Below are positions 44,283-52,789 of a DNA stretch of 64,000 bases, one piece after another. A program made the translations under genes and the position numbers. Where the stretch lies: positions 124,001 to 188,000 of the forward strand of contig NZ_NHRJ02000001.1 of assembly GCF_002220865.2 (NCBI RefSeq), read 5' to 3'. Every line of letters starts with the position of its first letter. The first letter of the stretch is position 1. The DNA is from Paenibacillus xerothermodurans (GTDB lineage Bacteria; Bacillota; Bacilli; Paenibacillales; NBRC-103111). Under the pieces are notes generated by a model. It worked only from the letters and a program-made list of their open reading frames with translations. It made no database searches and was not told where the DNA came from.

Positions 44283-44987
44283 TCACATTTCGGCGACCAG
44301 CTGCTCATTTTCCATCTCTGCTCTCATACGCTGCAGTTCACGGTGAAATTTGTTCTCGATGGCAGATTTGCTCCCGTAAACGAGCAAAATATCTCCTTCC
44401 TGGATCTCCATGTCCTTGCACTGACGTCTGATTTTGTGGTTACCGCGCTCAATGAGCAACAGCTCAATATCTTGCTCCGGCGTCAGCATCTTATGTGCAC
44501 TCAAGCCAAGTGCATCGGAATCCTCGAATATTTCCACTGCAGTGAAAAGGTCATCCTGACTCGTGTACAAAACCTCCGCTATCGGCAGTTCATGAGTCTC
44601 AAAATCCTGCTCCAGACGTCTGTGAAAACTCCGTGTGAGCGCCTCGTTCACCTTTTTTGTTCTTACCAGAAGCAAGAGAATCGCAAGCCCACTCGTGATG
44701 GTGACCAGTTGTGGAAGCTTAAAATTTTGCTGCATCATGCTGGTGATGGTAGAAATTAGAACGGCCAACGAGAACACGCCGAATAGTATGAGGAACATTG
44801 CGAGGCTGCGCCGAAGCGGGTGACGCAAAATCAGCTCGGATTCCTTGGTCGTAAAACCTGTGGCTGTCAGCATGGAGATCGCCTGAAATCGCGCGATTTC
44901 TTTTTTTAGCCCGGAGATGATCAGAAGCGACGCTGCAATCTCCAACACTAGGATAACAAGAAGCATGTATATCACAATAAACAGCAT
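44283..44987 (-). CDS. Membrane protein with C-terminal RCK_C (TrkA-C) domain
   Basis: The 234-residue protein has three membrane helices (about 3-26, 60-82, 90-110) and a cytoplasmic RCK_C domain (about 140-215: LGLSAHKMLTPEQDIELLLIERGN, EIQEGDILLVYGSKSAIE). RCK_C domains bind small ligands such as cyclic dinucleotides and gate cation transport. The short membrane part lacks an obvious pore signature. It has no transporter partner nearby, so its target is unknown. GGGGGG precedes ATG 44987. Confidence 0.8.
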   Translation of the reverse strand: MLFIVIYMLLVILVLEIAASLLIISGLKKEIARFQAISMLTATGFTTKESELILRHPLRRSLAMFLILFGVFSLAVLISTITSMMQQNFKLPQLVTITSGLAILLLLVRTKKVNEALTRSFHRRLEQDFETHELPIAEVLYTSQDDLFTAVEIFEDSDALGLSAHKMLTPEQDIELLLIERGNHKIRRQCKDMEIQEGDILLVYGSKSAIENKFHRELQRMRAEMENEQLVAEM

Positions 44988-45030
44988 AGCCCCCCAGTCC
45001 CCTCTTCCACATGAGTTTTATCTTTTATTA

Positions 45031-45158
45031 CCTTGTGTTGTGGTCAATGAACCTCTCGCCCCGTTGTGCAGCGGTCGGTAAACCTCATAACGCCACGCTG
45101 TGCAGCAGTCAGTAAACCTCATAACGCCCCGTTGTGCAGCAGTCAATGAACCTCATGC
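45031..45158. repeat. 34-bp tandem repeat, about 3.7 copies
   Basis: Three units start at 45057, 45091 and 45125, each 34 bp and sharing CGCC-CG-TGTGCAGC-GTC-T-AACCTCAT; a partial unit precedes them. Differences between units are single bases. There are no spacers, so it is not a CRISPR array. The 45159-45396 stretch after it holds no recognised gene. Confidence 0.85.
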
Positions 45159-45396
45159 GTACGCTATGGCAAAACAGTGGTGCCGGTCAGGCGCGATGAA
45201 GAGAAGCAAGCATGCCAGCATGTGGATGTCAACGGCCCGTAGGCTGCACGCACAAAAAAGAGGCTTCCCACGTCAGCCAGCACACTGCTCTGCGGGAATC
45301 CCCTTTTACCGATGAACTATTCAGCGTAAAGAAAGCAACTGCCTCCCCTGTTCGGCCACATCTTGCGGCCTTGTTCAACCTGATGAGTTCTGTCAC

Positions 45397-45912
45397 TTAG
45401 GGCGATTTCTGGCTGCTACACTGCAAATAAGTGACCGAGCTCCTCGAACCTATCGGGATAAGCTCATACAGATACTGGTCGACCAGTTCCTTTTCTATGT
45501 CTGTCACCGGCGAAGTTGAATGGACATCGAAGTGGACGGTAGCGGTATTAAAGTCATATTTATTAAATGTCAATCTGCTGCTCGGGAACATGCTTTGCAT
45601 AACTTCCACTATACCCTGTTGATTCAAACTTCTGTTCATCGCCGCGTCCACTATTGGCTTTGGTGATTCTCGCACCGGCGGCACTTCGTCGGTCTGTACC
45701 ATGTGATAAGGTTTCACTGCAAAACATACGTGCGGAAGCAAGTGATCTGCGGCGAACTGCTTTAATGTCGCCATTTGATGCTCGGGCAGCTGCAAATCAT
45801 TATTCCAGGCATAAATTGCAGCTCGATGTCTGCCCAATGTGTGTACTCTTACATACCGCAAATAAGGATGACGCTGCTTAATCGAATACTCAGACAACAG
45901 GCGAGTCCCCAT
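45397..45912 (-). CDS. Hypothetical protein
   Basis: The 171-residue product is not recognised. It is soluble, with no signal peptide or membrane helix, and has an alpha/beta character (RYVRVHTLGRHRAAIYAW, LTFNKYDFNTATVHFDVH). The start is placed at ATG 45910-45912, nine bases after GCGAGGTGG; a GTG three codons earlier is possible. It stands alone, 50 bp or more from any other gene. Codon use is like that of neighbouring genes. Confidence 0.6.
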   Translation of the reverse strand: MGTRLLSEYSIKQRHPYLRYVRVHTLGRHRAAIYAWNNDLQLPEHQMATLKQFAADHLLPHVCFAVKPYHMVQTDEVPPVRESPKPIVDAAMNRSLNQQGIVEVMQSMFPSSRLTFNKYDFNTATVHFDVHSTSPVTDIEKELVDQYLYELIPIGSRSSVTYLQCSSQKSP

Positions 45913-46176
45913 CGCTGCCACCTCGCTTTACCAAAGTATTTGGGGCTTGCGGGATCTTGCTAACGCTTACATAAATGAGTGCGTCCTGCCGGTGTAGGTG
46001 CTTGATCTCATCTCATACCCTCGCAACTGCCTACCCAGTCATTCGCCAACTTCGCCCAGCCAGTCAAGCTCTTGCCAGCCCAGCGCCGCTCATCCACTCA
46101 GACACTTGACTGCTCAGGCATCGGCCCAGCTGCTGGCGAGCATATGCCATCCATCCAGCGCCGTCCGCCTAACCAC

Positions 46177-46284
46177 TTGCCGGCCTCATGCCCATCCTGC
46201 CAGCCCAGTTGCAGCTGCATGCCTCACCAGTTGCCGGCCTGCACGCCTATCCTGCCAGCCCAGCTGCGGCTGCATGCCCATCCT
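46177..46284. repeat. 54-bp GC-rich tandem repeat
   Basis: TTGCCGGCCT starts at 46177 and 46231, exactly 54 bp apart, each followed by CC-TCCTGCCAGCCCAG-TGC-GCTGCATGCC. The 45,970-46,330 stretch is rich in CCAGCC and CTGCC motifs. It has no plausible gene; the ORFs on it are Pro/Ala/Ser-rich by composition. Confidence 0.7.
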
Positions 46285-46618
46285 CCCAACCAGCTGCCAC
46301 TGCCGCCGCACCCTTACCAGCGCGGCTGCCCTCGCTTGTGGAACAAGCAGATCGGAATGTTTGGTTACTACTATACTATGATTCACCGCTGCTAATAGTG
46401 CTGTAAACAATCATATTAGACGAGCACATTGTAGCGTATATCCTGGTGAATGAGCTGGGTGCGAGCCATACTACCCGGCGTATTATTGTTCAAGCGCAGG
46501 GTGTGTGGGATGTCCATCCATAATGTGTCAAATTGTGTTCTGTCTCAAATCAACGGCCGCTTACGAATAACGTGATGTAGGCAAAATACCGACGAATGAA
46601 AAAGAATGAGGGTATGAC

Positions 46619-46792
46619 ATGAGGCTTGTGACGAAAACGAGGTTGGACTATCTTGAAACCTTAATCAAATCGATTGAAGATAAAACTAAACAGAGTGAGG
46701 CCTTGCATATTTTGGAGTCTATTCGCAGAGACATCGAGGAGAATTATGCGGAAATACAGAAGCCGATTGGCCTGCCCCGGCGAGGCCGCTGA
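46619..46792 (+). CDS. Small 57-residue protein
   Basis: ATG 46619 follows GAGGG by eight bases and opens a 57-codon frame ending at TGA 46792. The product (MRLVTKTRLDYLETLIKSIE to IGLPRRGR) is highly charged, mostly helical and coiled-coil-like. Its codon use is normal and unlike the surrounding GC-rich repeats. No family was recognised. It is the only coding candidate in the 1.1-kb gap between 45,912 and 47,021. Confidence 0.5.
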   Translation: MRLVTKTRLDYLETLIKSIEDKTKQSEALHILESIRRDIEENYAEIQKPIGLPRRGR

Positions 46793-46980
46793 GCGCGGAA
46801 TGCCGCGGCCGGTGTTTGCGCTTTTTACGCAGCCGGCAGACCCCGCGCTGCCAGAACCACAGATTATAACTGTGTGCACGGCGTCGGAGAAGTGCTCCTC
46901 CATGCGCTTTTCACGCAGCCAGACAACCCGCATGCCGGGGCACATCTGATCTGTGCGCATGGCGGCGAGAAGCAGTGCCA

Positions 46981-47015
46981 AACTGCCCCCAGCCAAACAT
47001 CCTCCGGGGGCAGTT
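46981..47015 (-). terminator. Terminator of the aconitase-X operon
   Basis: AACTGCCCCC...GGGGGCAGTT hairpin with a 15-base loop, six bases beyond the MmgE/PrpD stop. The T-run on the minus strand is short. Confidence 0.65.
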
Positions 47016-47020
47016 AAAAA

Positions 47021-48382
47021 TTACACCTTCAACAATGCAGTTAATTCACTAATGTCCTTCGACTCGTCCAGCCGGAACACGGTGTCCCAAATGGCTTGTG
47101 CGCGCTCAGGAGACACTGCATCGGTGGCAAGGGAGAAAAACTTTTCCTTCAGCTCAGCATCTGTGGTCGGCTGCTCAGGCTCGCCCCTTGGGATGTCCCG
47201 CCGGGCCCGCAGAATCCGTCCATCCTTGGTGGTGACCTCTACGATGCTCGGCCATTTCTCATCGTACAATTTTTCCAACGCCATATCAGCCGTGACATCA
47301 ACCTTTGCCGCCAGCTCCATGATCGTCTGATCTTGAATCAGTTCCATGGTGTACTGTTCCCGCCAAGCCCGGCCGAACGTTAGCGCCACCGCTATCGTGT
47401 ATGGCGCGCTATACTTGGCGGCGGAAATCGACGCGGGCTTTTTAGAGGAACCGCGGCTGCCCACGACGAAGGTGCGATGGGAGATGTGCGCGACCTCCGC
47501 GGCAGCGAGACCGTACCGCTCTTTCAATTCCAATATGGCGTCAATCGCCGTATGATGCTGACGACAGCAGGCATAAGGCTTGATCCCTGTGCGCAGTATT
47601 TCGTATTGCTCCCCAAGCCCGGCATAAATACGGTTCACATCGCAGCGTTCCGCCACCGTGTTGTTATAACCGAACTCACCCTCGATCGACGTCGCCGGGC
47701 CGATGAAGCCCGCGGCCGCCAAACTAGCGGCATACAACCCGCAGAAGTTCACCCATCCCATGATGGTGTCTTTTGCCGCAGCCCCCAACCGGAACGACTC
47801 GAACGGAGCAATCGGTCCTAGATAAGATGCTGTGCCGATTGCACCCGCTGTGGTCCCCGCGTCCAGCCCAAGCAGTTTCGATGCGGCCGCAGCCGCGCCG
47901 AACACGCCCAGCGTGCCCGGAGCCAAATACGTGCGATCCACGTAAATCGAGGGGCTGACCGATAGCCCTATCCGTATTTCCACTTCGTATCCGAGCACGG
48001 TTGCGAGCAGAAGGTCCTTGCCGCTTAGTCCGCGTTCTTCGCACAACGCCATGGCCGCTGGGATCACCGAGACTCCGGGATGTGTGTGTGACGTGCGGTG
48101 GACATCGTCGAGTTCCATATGAAACGTCATAGTGCCGTTTGCTAACGCAGCAAACGCCGGTGACGTAGTTCTGTTGGAGCCCCAGATTACTGCCCGGCCG
48201 GCGCCGCCCTGCTCTGCCGCAAAAGCTTGGATCGGGCGGCCGGCGGGCCCTTTGGAGCCGGATAAGCCAATGCCGATGACGTCGGCAATCCGGCGCTTAG
48301 CCTCGTGGATCACGTCCTTCGGAAGGTCATGGTAGCCGATGCCGGCCACTTGTTCCGCTAGAGCGTAAGCTGCGGTTTTCAC
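47021..48382 (-). CDS. MmgE/PrpD-family protein (2-methylcitrate dehydratase-like)
   Basis: The 453-residue protein has the MmgE/PrpD all-helical domain (DVIGIGLSGSKGP, GTMTFHMELDDVHRTSHTHPGVSVIPAAMAL, MGWVNFCGLYAASLAAAGF) and the smaller C-terminal domain (KPYACCRQHHTAIDAILEL). Known members dehydrate 2-methylcitrate or isomerise or decarboxylate itaconate-like acids. The start GTG 48380-48382 overlaps the RraA stop (GTGA). It is the last gene of the operon. The conserved His residues HMELDDVH and CCRQHH are present, so it is likely active on a tricarboxylate-like compound. Confidence 0.9.
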   Translation of the reverse strand: MKTAAYALAEQVAGIGYHDLPKDVIHEAKRRIADVIGIGLSGSKGPAGRPIQAFAAEQGGAGRAVIWGSNRTTSPAFAALANGTMTFHMELDDVHRTSHTHPGVSVIPAAMALCEERGLSGKDLLLATVLGYEVEIRIGLSVSPSIYVDRTYLAPGTLGVFGAAAAASKLLGLDAGTTAGAIGTASYLGPIAPFESFRLGAAAKDTIMGWVNFCGLYAASLAAAGFIGPATSIEGEFGYNNTVAERCDVNRIYAGLGEQYEILRTGIKPYACCRQHHTAIDAILELKERYGLAAAEVAHISHRTFVVGSRGSSKKPASISAAKYSAPYTIAVALTFGRAWREQYTMELIQDQTIMELAAKVDVTADMALEKLYDEKWPSIVEVTTKDGRILRARRDIPRGEPEQPTTDAELKEKFFSLATDAVSPERAQAIWDTVFRLDESKDISELTALLKV

Positions 48383-49059
48383 ACGGACACCCCCTTGTTC
48401 ACCTGCGCCCGCTGAAGTTCATTGTACTTGTGTGTTTTGCGCGCTTCCGCCACCGTTGCACCATTTTTCAAATCTGCGAGAATTCGCTGCTCCGCCTCTT
48501 CGATCTGCAGCGCCACAGCCAGCACCTCTTCCGCCCGGTTATGCGGGATGACAAGCACACCGGAGTCGTCGGCCATGATAAGGTCGCCTTGCCGCACCTG
48601 GACATTGGCAATCGACACCGTCTGATTCACCGACTGGACCATCACCCTGTCCTTGCCGGTCACCATATATTGGCCTCGGCTGAACATCGGGTAATCCATA
48701 CCGCGGATGCCGTCGACATCCCTGCACACGCCGTCGATGATGGTGCCGGCAATTCCTTTGGATGCAGCTACGTAGGTCAAAATGTCGCCCCAGACCGTGC
48801 AGTCCGTACGCCCGCCATTATCAAGCACGATTACCTCACCCAGCCCGACGTCATCAATATAATCCCCTACCGTCCCTTTCTCTTCGCCGATCGGCACGTA
48901 CTTCACAGTGAACGCGGGGCCGACAATCTTTTTGCCCTGCACAATCGGCGCCAATCCATGGCAGCCGCCGCGAATTTGCAGCCTGTCAAGCGCATCCGAT
49001 ACAGTCGGAGTTGACGTTTTCATAAACTCTCGCACCATTTCCTGTATGCTCATAGCCAT
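48379..49059 (-). CDS. RraA-family aldolase/decarboxylase-like protein (copy 1)
   Basis: The 226-residue protein has the RraA/HMG-aldolase motifs: VSDALDRL, GLGEVIVLDNGGRTDCTVWGD, and GTIIDGVCRDVDGI with the Arg-Asp pair needed for metal and substrate. True RraA RNase E inhibitors are similar, but the operon argues for an enzyme of the 4-hydroxy-4-methyl-2-oxoglutarate aldolase type, which splits a branched hydroxy-keto acid to pyruvate. The start is ATG 49057-49059 behind AAGGAGG. It differs strongly from copy 2 in the lid region. Confidence 0.88.
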   Translation of the reverse strand: MAMSIQEMVREFMKTSTPTVSDALDRLQIRGGCHGLAPIVQGKKIVGPAFTVKYVPIGEEKGTVGDYIDDVGLGEVIVLDNGGRTDCTVWGDILTYVAASKGIAGTIIDGVCRDVDGIRGMDYPMFSRGQYMVTGKDRVMVQSVNQTVSIANVQVRQGDLIMADDSGVLVIPHNRAEEVLAVALQIEEAEQRILADLKNGATVAEARKTHKYNELQRAQVNKGVSV

Positions 49060-49103
49060 TTTGCTTTGTTCCTCCTTATACGCTTTCGACACCCCTGCAC
49101 CGG

Positions 49104-49532
49104 TCACTCTGTCCGCTTTATGACAACAACCGTGCCGGCATCGGCGTCCACTTCCACATAGTCTCCGGTTTCAATCACCACTGTAGGATCTTGATCACAG
49201 CCTGCCACGATCGGAATGTTCCCCATAATGGCGCCCACGGTGGTGATCGGTTCCGGCGTGACCTGCACAAAAGCGACAGGCGCCGTGCCGCGCACCGCCA
49301 TATCATAGATTTTGTAAGAGCCGCCCGTCGAGCCCTTACCGGTGGTGAACACCAACACCTTGCCCGCCACATTGACCCCTTCCAGTTGATGTCCCGGTTC
49401 CGTCACGACGCCGGTCATGTTGTCCACTCCGCCATTGAAGCTAATGGCCTCCCTGGCCACGACCGCCTCTCCGCCAACATTGCCCGTTACAATTTTTTGC
49501 CCCTGCAGGATGAACTTGTTCTCTTTCGTCAT
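49104..49532 (-). CDS. Aconitase-X swivel (small) subunit, DUF126
   Basis: The 142-residue protein is a single swivel domain: ILQGQKIVTGNVGGEAVV, GGVDNMTGVVTEPGHQLEG, VLVFTTGKGSTGGSY, and IVAGCDQDP. In AcnX enzymes this domain sits on the catalytic part and closes the active site. It begins four bases after the large-subunit stop, so the two subunits are coupled. ATG 49530-49532 follows TTTGGAGG. Confidence 0.9.
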   Translation of the reverse strand: MTKENKFILQGQKIVTGNVGGEAVVAREAISFNGGVDNMTGVVTEPGHQLEGVNVAGKVLVFTTGKGSTGGSYKIYDMAVRGTAPVAFVQVTPEPITTVGAIMGNIPIVAGCDQDPTVVIETGDYVEVDADAGTVVVIKRTE

Positions 49533-49536
49533 ATTT

Positions 49537-50778
49537 CTACCTCCAAACTCCGTTGATCGCCGCCTGCATAACACGTTTCAAATTGCCGTAATGTGTTGGC
49601 AGCCCGAACTGTCCGGGCGCGTAATACGCCATTTTCGCCGAATTGGTCGTGAGGGTTTTGTACCCCTTTTTCGGCGCGATCACGCGGCTGCGTGCGAGAA
49701 ACGGACAGGTCTCACGCACGACTGTTCCGCCCGCCTGTTCGATGACACGAACGTAACCGACCCGGTCCGCCATCGCATACATGGAGCTGGCCGTGGTTAC
49801 CCACAGCGAGACGTTAGGGGCAACCTTTTTGTCTTGCAGAGCTTCAGCCACTTCCCTGATTTCCTGCACGGATGCGTTGGGGCATCCGACTAGCACCCAG
49901 TCCACGTGATCAGACGGCTCCTTGTTCAAAGCTGCTTCCGCCGCCGACTTCTCCTTGTCGCCGAACACCAGCACCTTCTCCGGTAGACGGCCGCCAAACG
50001 CTTCATCCAGCGTCGCTGCCTCCGGTGTGATCCCAACGGCATGGAACATGCTCACCGCGCCCGAAGAGGCGAGGGCTGCGCTTAACGCCTTCAGTTCCTC
50101 CAAGGTGGGATTGTCGGGAATACCGAAGAAGACCGGCGTATCCTGACCGGCAATTTTGCCGGTGAAGTAACCTAACGTGCCATAATCCGTCATATCATTC
50201 AGCGGCGTCTCCACCTTGACCAAAAATTTACCGTAGCGGTTCTCCTTCAAATGAAAGCCATACTTCGGCGTGCGCCCGGTCAGAGCGGCCGCGAGTGCGC
50301 TGGGTCCGCCTTCCCGGTTCGTGCGCGCCCCGCATACCGAGTTCGCGAATACAACGGCGGAAGACTCGCCCCAGGCCATATGCTCGCCAAAGCGGGGCAT
50401 GTTGCCTGCGAGATAAGGGATACAAGTATTGCAGGTGTTGGCACCCAGCTTGGCGTAAGCACCGGTCAGCCGGTTCTGCAGCTCATAGTCGGATTCGTCT
50501 ATTCCGATTTCGCGCCATTGGGAGGGATCGATAGCGGTCGGGTTTGTCGTAACGTTTGTGACAAACTTACCGCCCTGCCTCTGCATTTCCTCCACAAACA
50601 TCGTGCCCGCCTCTTCCGTCACCAAAACCGAGGAGCCCGCCATATGCACGTTCTTAATCGGCTGCATCTTCTCCGCCCTGAAGCTCTCTCCAAGCGCGAC
50701 CAGAATCTCCATTGCCTTTTTCACGGCCGGTCCCATGTCACCATTCAGCATCTGTTTTTCTTCATCCGTCAGCAGCAT
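49537..50778 (-). CDS. Aconitase-X catalytic (large) subunit, DUF521
   Basis: The 413-residue protein has the AcnX catalytic fold, with cluster-ligand candidates Cys116 or Cys119 in GANTCNTCIPYL, Cys149 in NSVCGARTNREGG and a later Cys in ETCPFL. Known members dehydrate cis-3-hydroxy-L-proline or (archaea) mevalonate 5-phosphate with an iron-sulfur cluster. The two-subunit form seen here is common in bacteria. ATG 50776-50778 is preferred (GGGGGGTG upstream); the ORF extends upstream without support. The neighbours RraA and MmgE/PrpD fit neither known AcnX route, so the substrate is open. Confidence 0.9.
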   Translation of the reverse strand: MLLTDEEKQMLNGDMGPAVKKAMEILVALGESFRAEKMQPIKNVHMAGSSVLVTEEAGTMFVEEMQRQGGKFVTNVTTNPTAIDPSQWREIGIDESDYELQNRLTGAYAKLGANTCNTCIPYLAGNMPRFGEHMAWGESSAVVFANSVCGARTNREGGPSALAAALTGRTPKYGFHLKENRYGKFLVKVETPLNDMTDYGTLGYFTGKIAGQDTPVFFGIPDNPTLEELKALSAALASSGAVSMFHAVGITPEAATLDEAFGGRLPEKVLVFGDKEKSAAEAALNKEPSDHVDWVLVGCPNASVQEIREVAEALQDKKVAPNVSLWVTTASSMYAMADRVGYVRVIEQAGGTVVRETCPFLARSRVIAPKKGYKTLTTNSAKMAYYAPGQFGLPTHYGNLKRVMQAAINGVWR

Positions 50779-50806
50779 GTTAACACCCCCCCTACTGTGA
50801 ATAACC

Positions 50807-51487
50807 TCAGCTTTTGTCCAACATTTTGTCATAGCCTGATTTACGATCCACTTCCGAGAACGGAACTCCCGACTGCAGCAGACGCACCATTTCTGCCTCT
50901 CTGTCAAACAGCTCCTTGCTGACTCGCAGCACCTCCTCAGCTCGCTCTGCCGGAATAACCACGACACCATTCATATCTGCCATTACGATATCGGAGGGAC
51001 GCACTTGGGCTCCGCCTAACTGAACAGTACAGTTGTAGTCGCCCTGCACATTGCGGCCCCGTGCAGTGAATGGCACAACGCCTCGCGCATATACAGGGAA
51101 GTTGATTTGCCGGATGATATCCACGTCACGTGCGGCGCCGTCTATGACCACCCCGGCAACACCCTGCTGCCGGGCGGCAAATGCCAGGATCTCCCCCCAG
51201 CAGTTTTGGTCGACGCGGCCGGCATTATCGATGACAATCACGTCTCCCGGCTCAGAAGCGTTCAATGCATCGGCGCCGAGGTGTCCGGAAGGCATGTCGG
51301 GGCCGAAGGGGATGATCCGCATCGTGACGGCCGGGCCTACCACCTTGGCGCAATCGTACAGCGGCCGAATGCCCGCCACTCCGCTCTTTAAGCCGAGCTT
51401 ATCCAGCGCATCGGACACGTTGCAGGTGGATACCTCCATGAAGCCTGCAATCAACTCTTTCGAGGGGCGTTGTAATTCAGCAGTCAT
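50807..51487 (-). CDS. RraA-family aldolase/decarboxylase-like protein (copy 2)
   Basis: The 226-residue protein carries VSDALDKLGLKSG, GDVIVIDNAGRVDQNCWGE and VVIDGAARDVD, the metal/Arg-Asp motifs of the RraA/HMG-aldolase family. It precedes the AcnX large subunit by 28 bp. Having two such genes in one operon, about as different from each other as typical family members, suggests two cleavage steps or a hetero-oligomer. Start ATG 51485-51487 behind AAGGAGAG. Confidence 0.88.
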   Translation of the reverse strand: MTAELQRPSKELIAGFMEVSTCNVSDALDKLGLKSGVAGIRPLYDCAKVVGPAVTMRIIPFGPDMPSGHLGADALNASEPGDVIVIDNAGRVDQNCWGEILAFAARQQGVAGVVIDGAARDVDIIRQINFPVYARGVVPFTARGRNVQGDYNCTVQLGGAQVRPSDIVMADMNGVVVIPAERAEEVLRVSKELFDREAEMVRLLQSGVPFSEVDRKSGYDKMLDKS

Positions 51488-51509
51488 ATGTTTTTTCTCT
51501 CCTTGCACT

Positions 51510-52571
51510 TTATTTTTTTGCCGCGTTTATCTCCTTGAACAGCTCGCCGTAAGCTGCGTCATCCTTGTCCATAAAGGCTCCGAAGTCTTTCGCGGGAACG
51601 TGAAGGATGCCGTAGCCGCCTGTATTCATAAAAGCCTTGTATTCATTCGACGCGACAGCCTGCGCAACCGCCTTGTCCAGCGCCTCCACAATGGCCGGCG
51701 GGGTACCCTTCGGCGCAACCAAACCGCGCCAAACACCGATGACGGTGTTAATCCCCTGCTCCTTTAGTGTAGGCACGTCGGGAAACTGCGGCAGCCGCTG
51801 TTCGGAGGCAATACCGAGCATCTTCAGTGAACCGTCCTGCACCAAAGACTGCACTTCACCGGCACTTGCTGTAGTCGCTTCCACGTGATTGCCTGCCACG
51901 GCTATAGCTGCGGGATTGCCTCCTTGGAACGGAACATGCGTGAACTTAGCGCCGGTATCTCTGCCCAGCGCGAGAGCAGCGACGTGCCAGATTGCGCCGG
52001 GACCTGAGTTAGAGATCCGGATTTTTTCCGGCTCTTTTTTGGCCGCGTCAATGAACTCCTTGGCGGATGCCCATGGTGCCTTGCCGCTGACGGTAATGGT
52101 GGCTGCGTCCTGGTTGATTACCGCAATAGGCTCAAAGGACTTATGATCCACATGTGTCTCACCGGCGTATTTTTGCAGTATCAGCGAGTTCCTGATGAGG
52201 CCGATCGTATAGCCGTCCGGCTTCGCCTTGGCAATCTCCTGAAATCCTACCAGCCCTCCGCCGCCATTCCTGTTGACGACTACAATAGGCTTGCCCAGCT
52301 GCTTTTCCATAAGCGATGCCACTTGCCGACCGATGACATCGGTGCCGCCCCCCGCCGCCCACGGAATGATGAGTGTGATATCTTTCTTCGGATAATCGGT
52401 CCCGGCCGATTTCCCGGTGGCGGAACCACTGTTGGCCGCGGTAGATCCGGTATCAGTGGCAGATGCGCCGCTTGCCGCAGAGCTGTTGGTATTAGACGTC
52501 CCGCAGCCGAACAACGCGAGGCACGCGCAGAGCACGGCTGCGCACGTCAGCGATAGACGGGTCTTGAGCAT
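51510..52571 (-). CDS. Tripartite tricarboxylate transporter substrate-binding lipoprotein (TctC/Bug type)
   Basis: The 353-residue lipoprotein (lipobox LFGC, Cys23) has a Ser/Thr/Gly-rich linker, then the Bug-type binding fold: DITLIIPWAAGGGTDVIGRQ, VVVNRNGGGGLVGFQEIAK, KPDGYTIGL, GLVAPKGTPPAIVEAL. These proteins bind carboxylates, amides or sugar acids for TctA/TctB transporters. No TctA or TctB gene is in the window, so the membrane part is elsewhere. It is the first gene of the AcnX operon and the best hint that the substrate is an imported carboxylate. ATG 52569-52571 follows AGGAGGTA. Confidence 0.92.
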   Translation of the reverse strand: MLKTRLSLTCAAVLCACLALFGCGTSNTNSSAASGASATDTGSTAANSGSATGKSAGTDYPKKDITLIIPWAAGGGTDVIGRQVASLMEKQLGKPIVVVNRNGGGGLVGFQEIAKAKPDGYTIGLIRNSLILQKYAGETHVDHKSFEPIAVINQDAATITVSGKAPWASAKEFIDAAKKEPEKIRISNSGPGAIWHVAALALGRDTGAKFTHVPFQGGNPAAIAVAGNHVEATTASAGEVQSLVQDGSLKMLGIASEQRLPQFPDVPTLKEQGINTVIGVWRGLVAPKGTPPAIVEALDKAVAQAVASNEYKAFMNTGGYGILHVPAKDFGAFMDKDDAAYGELFKEINAAKK

Positions 52572-52623
52572 TCCTACCTCCTCCTTATTTCTCACTTCTG
52601 TGACTACAGAGTTTTGAACCCGT

Positions 52624-52633
52624 TTGTATACAT
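52624..52633. promoter_or_regulatory. GntR-type operator upstream of the tctC gene
   Basis: TTGTATACAT, one base from the perfect palindrome at 52758-52767. It lies 53 bp before the tctC start. Confidence 0.65.
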
Positions 52634-52757
52634 TACTTGCGATAATATTTTTTATGCATAAAAGATTTCCGGTTTTCGGGCCGATTTTGTGTCGTCAGAG
52701 GAAATTTTCCGTCTTTTTGCGCAGCTTTCTTAGTAAAATAAATTCAGGCATTTAACT

Positions 52758-52767
52758 TTGTATACAA
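52758..52767. promoter_or_regulatory. GntR-type operator upstream of the regulator gene
   Basis: Perfect palindrome TTGTATACAA, the core of many GntR/FadR-family operators, 23 bp before the GntR start. Two sites flanking the divergent region suggest joint control and autoregulation. Confidence 0.7.
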
Positions 52768-52789
52768 CTGGAAAAAACGGGGTGTTTTC

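Noticed and set aside
45031-45158. Tandem 34-bp units considered as a CRISPR array.
   Set aside because: The units follow each other without spacers and there are no cas genes nearby.
46072-46410. Three overlapping Pro/Ala/Ser-rich reading frames.
   Set aside because: Composition follows the GC-rich repeats, there is no ribosome site, and frames exist on both strands.
48379-51487. RraA genes as true regulators of ribonuclease activity.
   Set aside because: Both sit inside a catabolic operon, both keep the aldolase Arg-Asp motif, and Bacillota mostly lack RNase E.
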